From CAMLIZ01 sp040758375 (GTDB lineage Bacteria; Pseudomonadota; Gammaproteobacteria; Burkholderiales; Burkholderiaceae_C), in contig JBFLWE010000005.1 in assembly GCA_040758375.1 (NCBI GenBank), forward strand, positions 46,964-110,963: a DNA stretch of 64,000 nucleotides, read 5' to 3'. Position 1 is the stretch's first letter. Each line of letters starts with the position of its first letter. Under the pieces are notes generated by a model, which saw only the letters and a program-made list of their open reading frames with translations, made no database searches and was not told where the DNA came from. Position numbers and translations under genes: made by a program. Of the stretch, positions 58,966 to 64,000 are shown piece after piece.

Positions 58966-59928
58966 TCACGCATACAGCGCCGCCATGCGCGCCAGCACGT
59001 CCGCCAGCGCCCGGCGCAACCCGGCCGGCCGCAGCACCTGCCCCTCGGCACCCAGCCGCAGCATCTGCCCCGCCGCATGCACCACCGACTCGATCGGCAC
59101 CGTCACTTCCACCCAGCCGGCAGCATCGGCCTGCCCGGCGCTGCGGTCGGCCGCCCTGGCCACCACCGGGCTGAAGCCGCGCAGGATCTTCAGTCCTGCC
59201 GGTGAGACGCGCAGCACGGCGGTGTCGCGGTACAGCTCGGCCTCGAAGCGCTGCGTCGATGACGTCCAGTAGGCCGCCAGCTCGAAGTCGCGCGGGCGCA
59301 TGAAGCGCTCGCCGGTATCGCGCAGCTGCACGATGTTGCTCAGCCGGTAGGTGCGGTTCTTGCCGCCGCAGCGCGCCGCCATATACCAATTGCCGCCCTT
59401 GAGCACCAGGCCCAGGGGCTCCACCACGCGCTCCACCACCGCGGTCCAGCTCTCGTAGCGGATGGCGAGCCGGCGCTCCTGCCACACCGCACGCGCCACC
59501 GCCGGCAGGTGGTCGGCCGGCGCGGCATCGCGGTACCAATCGACCGGGTCGAGGTGGAAGCGGGCGCCGACGCGGCGCGCGTCCTCCTGCCAGCCCGGCG
59601 GCAACGCCGCCAGCAGCTTCAGCTGCGCCGAGGCCATGGCCTCGCCCAGGCCGAGCTGCGCGGCCGGCCCCGGCAGGCCGGTGAGGAACACCGCCTGCGC
59701 TTCGTCGGGCGTCAGGCCGGTGAGCTGGGTGCGCCAGCCGGGCTGCAGCTGGATGCCGCCCAGGCGGCCGGCCTCGGCCCACACCGGCACGCCGGCAGCG
59801 CTGAGCTGATCGATGTCGCGGTACACGGTGCGCACCGACACCTCGAGCTGCTGCGCCAGCGCGCGCGCGCTCATGCGGCCGCGCGTCTGCAGCAGCATCA
59901 GGAGCGACAGCAGCCGGCTCGCCTGCAT
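58966..59928 (-). CDS. WYL-domain transcriptional regulator (YafY-like)
   Basis: A 320-residue regulator. The N-terminal HTH (about 1-60; ARALAQQLEVSVRTVYRDID) is followed by a WYL domain (about 140-240; VEPLGLVLKGGNWYMAARCG) and a C-terminal WCX-like part. The ATG at 59928 begins the HTH directly. It is divergent from the NIPSNAP gene with an 84-bp gap, so it may control it. Confidence 0.9.
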   Translation of the reverse strand: MQASRLLSLLMLLQTRGRMSARALAQQLEVSVRTVYRDIDQLSAAGVPVWAEAGRLGGIQLQPGWRTQLTGLTPDEAQAVFLTGLPGPAAQLGLGEAMASAQLKLLAALPPGWQEDARRVGARFHLDPVDWYRDAAPADHLPAVARAVWQERRLAIRYESWTAVVERVVEPLGLVLKGGNWYMAARCGGKNRTYRLSNIVQLRDTGERFMRPRDFELAAYWTSSTQRFEAELYRDTAVLRVSPAGLKILRGFSPVVARAADRSAGQADAAGWVEVTVPIESVVHAAGQMLRLGAEGQVLRPAGLRRALADVLARMAALYA

Positions 59929-60012
59929 GGTGGGCGCAGTGTGGCACCCAATGCTGACACTCCATGTCAAGGTTTGTCGCGCAGCATGGCGGCTCAACGT
60001 TCAGGAGCTGCC

Positions 60013-60687
60013 GTGAGCCACCCACCCCCTTCCGTCATCGAGTTGCGCCAGTACACCTTGCACCCGGGCCAGCGCGAGGTGCTGATCGAGCTGTTCGAGC
60101 GCGAGTTCATCGAGCCGCAGGAGGCGCTGGGCCTGCAGGTGATCGGCCAGTTCCGCGACCTCGACCGCCGCGATCGCTTCGTCTGGCTGCGCGGCTTCGC
60201 CGACATGGCCGCGCGGGCGCGGGGCCTGGCTGCCTTCTACGGCGGGCCGGTGTGGCAGCGCCATCGCGACGCGGCCAACGCCACCATGATCGACTCCGAC
60301 AACGTGTTGCTGCTCAAGCCCGCGTGGGCCGGCAGCGGCTTCCAGCCGAACGCCCGACCGGCCGCGCCCGCCGATGCAAGCGGGCTGCTGCATGCGACCG
60401 TGTGCCCGCTGCCGGCGTGTGCCGGCGACAACGGGCTGCGCGGCTGCTTCGAGCGCGAGGTGCTGCCCGCGCTGCGCGCGGCCGGGGCCGCCGTGCATGC
60501 GGTGCTGGTCACCGACCCGCGGCCCAACAACTTCGAGCGCCTGCCGGTGCGCGAGGACGAAAGCGTGCTCGCCTGGCTGGCCAGCGGCCCGCCGGTGCCG
60601 CTGCCCGAAGGCTTCGCACGACGGCTCGGCGCCGCACCCGAGGTGTTGCGTCTTGGCCCCACTGCGCGCTCTGCATTGCGCGCCTGA
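60013..60687 (+). CDS. NIPSNAP family protein
   Basis: A 224-residue protein with an N-terminal NIPSNAP (dimeric alpha/beta barrel-like) domain: IELRQYTLHPGQREVLIELF, then FIEPQEALGLQVIGQFRDLD and FVWLRGFADMAARARGLAAF. A second similar half follows. The GTG at 60013 sits after AGGAGCTGCC. Function unknown. The first gene of a rightward cluster with the DUF1579-like gene. Confidence 0.85.
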   Translation: MSHPPPSVIELRQYTLHPGQREVLIELFEREFIEPQEALGLQVIGQFRDLDRRDRFVWLRGFADMAARARGLAAFYGGPVWQRHRDAANATMIDSDNVLLLKPAWAGSGFQPNARPAAPADASGLLHATVCPLPACAGDNGLRGCFEREVLPALRAAGAAVHAVLVTDPRPNNFERLPVREDESVLAWLASGPPVPLPEGFARRLGAAPEVLRLGPTARSALRA

Positions 60688-60704
60688 CACTCCAGGAGAC
60701 CCCG

Positions 60705-61187
60705 ATGGACCACAAGCTCTTCGTCGGCCAAGCCGGCGATTTCGACTTTCTCGTCGGCCACTGGCGCGTGCACAACCGCCGGCTGCGCCAGCGCCATGTG
60801 GGCAGCCAGGACTGGATCACGTTCGAAGGCCTGCAGCAGGCCTGGAGCCACCTGGGCGGACGGGTCAGCGTGGACGAGGTGCACTTCGAGAGCCAGGGCT
60901 TCTCGGGCTGCACCGTGCGCACGCTGGACCTGGCACGCCGCCAATGGGCCATCCACTGGATCAACAGCCGCTCGGGGCGGCTGGAGCCGCCGGTGCATGG
61001 CGGCTGGCATGGCGACCGCGGCGAGTTCCACGGCGAAGACCAAGACGAGGGCCGGCCGGTCAAGGTGCGTTTCATCTGGCTGCGCCAGGGCCTCGGTGCG
61101 GCCAGTTGGGAGCAGGCCTTCTCCACCGATGGCGGCCGGCATTGGGAAACCAACTGGGTCATGCGTTTCGAAAGGCTGCACGCCTGA
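60705..61187 (+). CDS. DUF1579-like protein
   Basis: A 160-residue soluble protein with a lipocalin-like beta pattern: FDFLVGHWRVHNRRLRQRHV at the start, then GFSGCTVRTLDLARRQWAIH and GRLEPPVHGGWHGDRGEF. The 'DFLxGxWxxxxR' opening matches DUF1579-type proteins. GGAGACC precedes the ATG. Function unknown. It lies 17 bp after the NIPSNAP gene. Confidence 0.72.
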   Translation: MDHKLFVGQAGDFDFLVGHWRVHNRRLRQRHVGSQDWITFEGLQQAWSHLGGRVSVDEVHFESQGFSGCTVRTLDLARRQWAIHWINSRSGRLEPPVHGGWHGDRGEFHGEDQDEGRPVKVRFIWLRQGLGAASWEQAFSTDGGRHWETNWVMRFERLHA

Positions 61188-61257
61188 AGGCGCCGCGGGC
61201 CGCGGCACGGCGCTTGCCGCGCTGGTCTCCGATCGGCCGTTCGAGAGGAGCTCAACG

Positions 61258-61638
61258 ATGCAAGTGCAAGTGGAAACCGACAACCACATTCCCAACCGGG
61301 ACGAACTGGCGCGCTACGTCGAGTCGGTGGTGCTCGACAAGGCGGGTCGCTTCCAGGACCAGATCAGCAGCGTGCAGGTGCACCTGCACGACGACAACAG
61401 CCCGGACAAGAAGGGGGACAACGATTTCCGCTGCCTGATGGAGGCCCGGCTGTCGAGGCTCAAGCCGGTGGCGGTGAACCAGCATGCCGACAACCTGCAC
61501 CAGGCGATCAACGGTGCCGGCGACAAGCTCGCGCGTGCGCTCGACTCCACGCTGGGCAAGCTCGAAGACCGCAAGCGTCACGCCGTCGGCCTGGGCCACC
61601 TGAGCGCCCCGGGCACTGACCTGCCGCCCAGCGCATGA
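61258..61638 (+). CDS. HPF/RaiA-family ribosome-associated protein
   Basis: A 126-residue protein with the beta-alpha-beta-beta-alpha pattern of short hibernation factors (MQVQVETDNHIPNRDEL; QISSVQVHLHDDNSPDKKGD; RCLMEARLSRLKPVAVNQHA; NLHQAINGAGDKLARALDST). It lacks the C-terminal dimerisation domain of long HPF. It could bind the 30S subunit under stress. The stop overlaps the ATG of the radical SAM gene (ATGA). Confidence 0.82.
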   Translation: MQVQVETDNHIPNRDELARYVESVVLDKAGRFQDQISSVQVHLHDDNSPDKKGDNDFRCLMEARLSRLKPVAVNQHADNLHQAINGAGDKLARALDSTLGKLEDRKRHAVGLGHLSAPGTDLPPSA

Positions 61639-62612
61639 ACCATGCGCAACCCCCGCTGCCGCGTTTCGCGCAGATCGAGCCCGTGGGGCGCTGCAACCTC
61701 GCGTGCCGCATGTGCACGGTCAACGAGCGCGGCGACGAGGCGGCGCAGCTCTCGCTCGAAGACTTCACCGCCCTGCTCGACCAGATGCCAGGCCTGCAGG
61801 AGCTGCACCTGCAGGGCCTGGGCGAGCCGATGCTGCATCCGCAGTTCTTCGAGATGGTGTCGCTGGCCGCCGGCCGCGGCATCAAGGTCTCGGCGAACAG
61901 CAATCTGACCCTGCTCACGCCCCGGCGTGCCCAGGCGTGCGTGCGTAGCGGGCTGGCCGCGCTCTCGGTCTCGCTCGACGGGGCCAGCGCACCGGTGTAC
62001 GAAGCCATTCGCCGCAAGGCTTCGTTTGCCAAGGTGTTGCGCAACCTGGGCCGCCTGGTCGACGCGCGCGATGCTGCCCACTCGCCGCTGGAAGTGAGGC
62101 TGGTGATGGTGTTGATGCGCGCCAACCTGCACGAGCTGCCCGCGCTGGTGAGGCTGGCACACGAGCAGCGCGTGCCGCAAGTGCTGGTGCAGCGCCTGTC
62201 CAGCGACCTGCAGCAGCCCGAGTTGCCTGCGCGCTACATACCGATCAGGCACTACGTCGAGGCGGCCGAGCTCCAGCCGGCCGACCTGGGCGCGGCACAA
62301 GCGGTTCTCGCCGAAGCGCAGCGCCTGGCCGACGCGCTGGGCATCGCGCTGCACCTGCCGCGGCTGCAGGCCCCCGCGCAAGGCGGCCGCTGCGACTGGC
62401 CCTGGACGCAGCTGTACCTCACGGCCGCGGGCGAGCTGCTGCCCTGCTGCATGGTGGCCACCGCCGACCGCGCGAGCTTCGGCAACGCCCTGCGAGACGG
62501 ACTGCGTGCACGCTGGCATAGTGAGGCGGCACAAAGCTTCCGCAAGGCGCTGGCCGGCGACACGCCGCCCGGCGTCTGCCTTTCATGCGCCCTGTACCAC
62601 GGCACGTTCTAG
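61635..62612 (+). CDS. Radical SAM protein with SPASM-like cysteine cluster
   Basis: A 325-residue enzyme. The [4Fe-4S]/SAM motif CNLACRMC (Cys20, 24 and 27) is followed by a TIM-barrel core (LHLQGLGEPMLHP; VSANSNLTLLT; LSVSLDGASAPVYEAIRRKA). A C-terminal Cys set (CDWPWTQLYLTAAGELLPCC; VCLSCALYHG) resembles a SPASM or twitch domain binding auxiliary clusters. Such enzymes modify peptides or carbohydrates; no obvious peptide substrate gene is adjacent. It is translationally coupled to the HPF-like gene. Confidence 0.88.
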   Translation: MNHAQPPLPRFAQIEPVGRCNLACRMCTVNERGDEAAQLSLEDFTALLDQMPGLQELHLQGLGEPMLHPQFFEMVSLAAGRGIKVSANSNLTLLTPRRAQACVRSGLAALSVSLDGASAPVYEAIRRKASFAKVLRNLGRLVDARDAAHSPLEVRLVMVLMRANLHELPALVRLAHEQRVPQVLVQRLSSDLQQPELPARYIPIRHYVEAAELQPADLGAAQAVLAEAQRLADALGIALHLPRLQAPAQGGRCDWPWTQLYLTAAGELLPCCMVATADRASFGNALRDGLRARWHSEAAQSFRKALAGDTPPGVCLSCALYHGTF

Positions 62613-62650
62613 AGTCCGCGACGCCGCCCCCGCGCAGCGGGCTGGCCCAC

Positions 62651-63880
62651 ATGAAGCGCATCGCCGCGGGCCTGCTGCTGCTGGCGGCGCTGTTGTATGC
62701 GCTGTCGACCGCGCTCGAGGCGCAGCATCCGGCCTGGCGCTACGCCGCGGCGTTTGCGGAGGCCGCGATGATCGGCGCCATCGCCGACTGGTTCGCGGTG
62801 GTGGCCTTGTTCCGCCATCCGCTGGGGCTGCCGATCCCGCACACGGCCATCATCCCGGCCAACAAGTCGCGCATCGGCCGCGAGCTGGCCGACTTCATCT
62901 GCGACCACTTCCTCGACACGCCGCATGTGCTGGAGAAGCTGCGCGCGTTCGATCCGGCGGCGCAGCTGGCGAGGTGGTTGTCCGACCCCGCGCATGCGCG
63001 CGCCCTCGCGCAGCACCTGGCCGCTGCCGCGCGCTACGGCCTGGCGGCGCTGGACGACGAGCGAGTGCGCCATTTCCTGCGCGGCGCGGTGCTGGGCCAG
63101 CTCGAGCGCATCGACGTGACGCGCGCCGTCGGCCAGGTGCTGGACCTGCTCACCTTGCAGGGCCGGCACCAGGCCCTGCTCGACGAGGTGTTGCGCCAGC
63201 TCGCGAAGCTGCTGGAGGACGAAGACCTGCGCAACCGCGTCGCGGAGGCGATCGCGGCCGAGGTGAAGTACCTGCGCTACGTGGGCCTGGACATGCTGGC
63301 GGGCGAGGTGGTGGCCAAGAAGATGGTGGCCGGCGTCGCCCGGCTGATCGGCGAGCTGGGCGAAGACCCGCAGCACGAGCTGCGCCAGCGCTTCGACGAA
63401 TTCACGCGCCAGACCATCGACCGCCTCAAACACGACGCGGCGCTGCAGGCGCGCGGCGAGCAGATCAAGCGCGAGATCCTGGAGCACCCCACGGTCTCGG
63501 CCTACCTGCAGGGCTTGTGGGGCCAGGTGCTGGCCTGGCTGCGCGACGACCTGGGGCGTGAGGATTCGACGCTGCGCGCGCGCATCGCCGAGATCACGCT
63601 CACGCTGGGCGAGAAGCTGGCCGCCGACCTGCCGATGCAGCAGTGGATCAACGACCAGGTCCTGGCTGCCGCGCCCCAGGCCGCCGCCCGCTACCGCGAG
63701 GACATCCGCCGCTACATCGCCTCGCGCGTCGATGCCTGGGACACGGCCGAGATGACGCGCGAACTCGAGCGCAGCATTGGCCGCGACCTGCAGTTCGTGC
63801 GCATCAACGGCACGCTGGTGGGCGGCCTGATCGGGCTGGCGATCTTCAGCGCGACCGAGTGGCTGCGCGGTGGCTTCTAG
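62651..63880 (+). CDS. DUF445 family membrane protein
   Basis: A 409-residue protein. Two hydrophobic segments lie near the N-terminus (AAGLLLLAALLYALSTALEA; GAIADWFAVVALFRHPLGLP), then a long helical cytoplasmic or periplasmic region, and a C-terminal helix (RINGTLVGGLIGLAIFSATE). This matches DUF445, of unknown function. The ATG at 62651 fits the family start. Its TAG stop lies in a CTAG motif where an IS630-like element begins. Confidence 0.88.
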   Translation: MKRIAAGLLLLAALLYALSTALEAQHPAWRYAAAFAEAAMIGAIADWFAVVALFRHPLGLPIPHTAIIPANKSRIGRELADFICDHFLDTPHVLEKLRAFDPAAQLARWLSDPAHARALAQHLAAAARYGLAALDDERVRHFLRGAVLGQLERIDVTRAVGQVLDLLTLQGRHQALLDEVLRQLAKLLEDEDLRNRVAEAIAAEVKYLRYVGLDMLAGEVVAKKMVAGVARLIGELGEDPQHELRQRFDEFTRQTIDRLKHDAALQARGEQIKREILEHPTVSAYLQGLWGQVLAWLRDDLGREDSTLRARIAEITLTLGEKLAADLPMQQWINDQVLAAAPQAAARYREDIRRYIASRVDAWDTAEMTRELERSIGRDLQFVRINGTLVGGLIGLAIFSATEWLRGGF

Positions 63881-64000
63881 TGTAGTGTTTCGTTCTGTTT
63901 GGAACTTAAGCGGCCGTTGGCGCGAATGACCTTCTGCAGGATGTCGCGGGCACTCTTTGTCCAGATGAACGGCTTGGGGTCGGTGTTGTGATGAGCAACG
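63877..64000 (-). mobile_element. IS630-family element, transposase C-terminus (partial)
   Basis: The minus strand encodes, from the window edge, VAHHNTDPKPFIWTKSARDI, then LQKVIRANGRLSSKQNETLH and TAG. This is the usual end of IS630-type transposases (HHN...PFxWT...IL). The stop codon lies across the junction with the DUF445 gene at CTAG, the known target of IS630, which duplicates TA. The rest of the element is outside the window. Confidence 0.85.

Noticed and set aside
1..64000. CRISPR array
   Set aside because: No regularly spaced repeats of CRISPR length were seen; the short repeats at 24.3-24.5 kb and 27.7 kb are too short and closely spaced.

Overview
The window is high-GC bacterial chromosome with Burkholderiales-type gene content: the DUF934-cysH-cysD-cysN sulfate operon with a stand-alone SUMT, FdxA beside a ferredoxin-NADP reductase, the aat-bpt pair, a TIGR04438-type Trp-rich small protein, divergent LysR/ilvD, and many acyl-CoA genes. 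A betaproteobacterium of the Comamonadaceae/Rubrivivax kind is the best guess; no rRNA is present to prove it.

Layout. 1-4431: assimilatory sulfate reduction operon (end of a probable sulfite reductase, DUF934, cysH, cysD, cysN, SUMT for siroheme). 4502-5897: fdxA and ferredoxin-NADP reductase. 5966-8243: TPP riboswitch followed by a TonB-dependent receptor, suggesting uptake of thiamine or a precursor. 8240-9967: tRNA-Asn with promoter and terminator, then a decayed hipBA module. 10080-12001: rtcB and a broken slipin gene. 12062-14667: two multi-pass membrane proteins. 14830-16362: aat and bpt (N-degron aminoacyl transferases). 16536-18909: a small Cys protein, an H-NS-like protein, a metallophosphoesterase and an M48 protease.

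19029-29582 is the most unusual part: a 10.5-kb integrated element in a tRNA-Val(CAC) gene, bounded by perfect 51-bp direct repeats. It carries a tyrosine integrase, an AlpA-type regulator, one phage virion-like protein with a C-terminal S74-like chaperone region, a DUF5906-type helicase followed by an iteron-like cluster (eight GTACACG/CGTGTAC sites), several unrecognised genes, an internally deleted SRAP/YedK gene, two tandem PrtN-like activators and a lipoprotein. No capsid, portal, large terminase or tail genes are present, so it looks like a phage satellite, a plasmid-like integrative element or a heavily reduced prophage. Its right half is rich in GCTAGC.

29627-37177: dnaQ, lgt, LysR divergent from ilvD, a DUF885 protein, an orphan ParA, a Trp-rich membrane protein and a cytochrome c. 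37316-48902: two divergent acyl-CoA operons around a perfect 18-bp palindrome. On the minus strand are a thiolase and a FadJ-like bifunctional enzyme; on the plus strand are an SDR, both subunits of a biotin-dependent acyl-CoA carboxylase, two acyl-CoA dehydrogenases, a crotonase and a hotdog thioesterase. The set resembles the atu (acyclic terpenoid) and liu (leucine) pathways without exactly matching either.

48921-64000: a low-complexity secreted protein, an exported VOC protein, a five-gene HlyD/ABC-2 efflux operon ending in an AraC regulator, LysE and MocR genes, a threonine/serine dehydratase, a WYL regulator divergent from NIPSNAP, an HPF-like protein coupled to a radical SAM enzyme, a DUF445 membrane protein, and the end of an IS630-family element inserted at the DUF445 stop codon.
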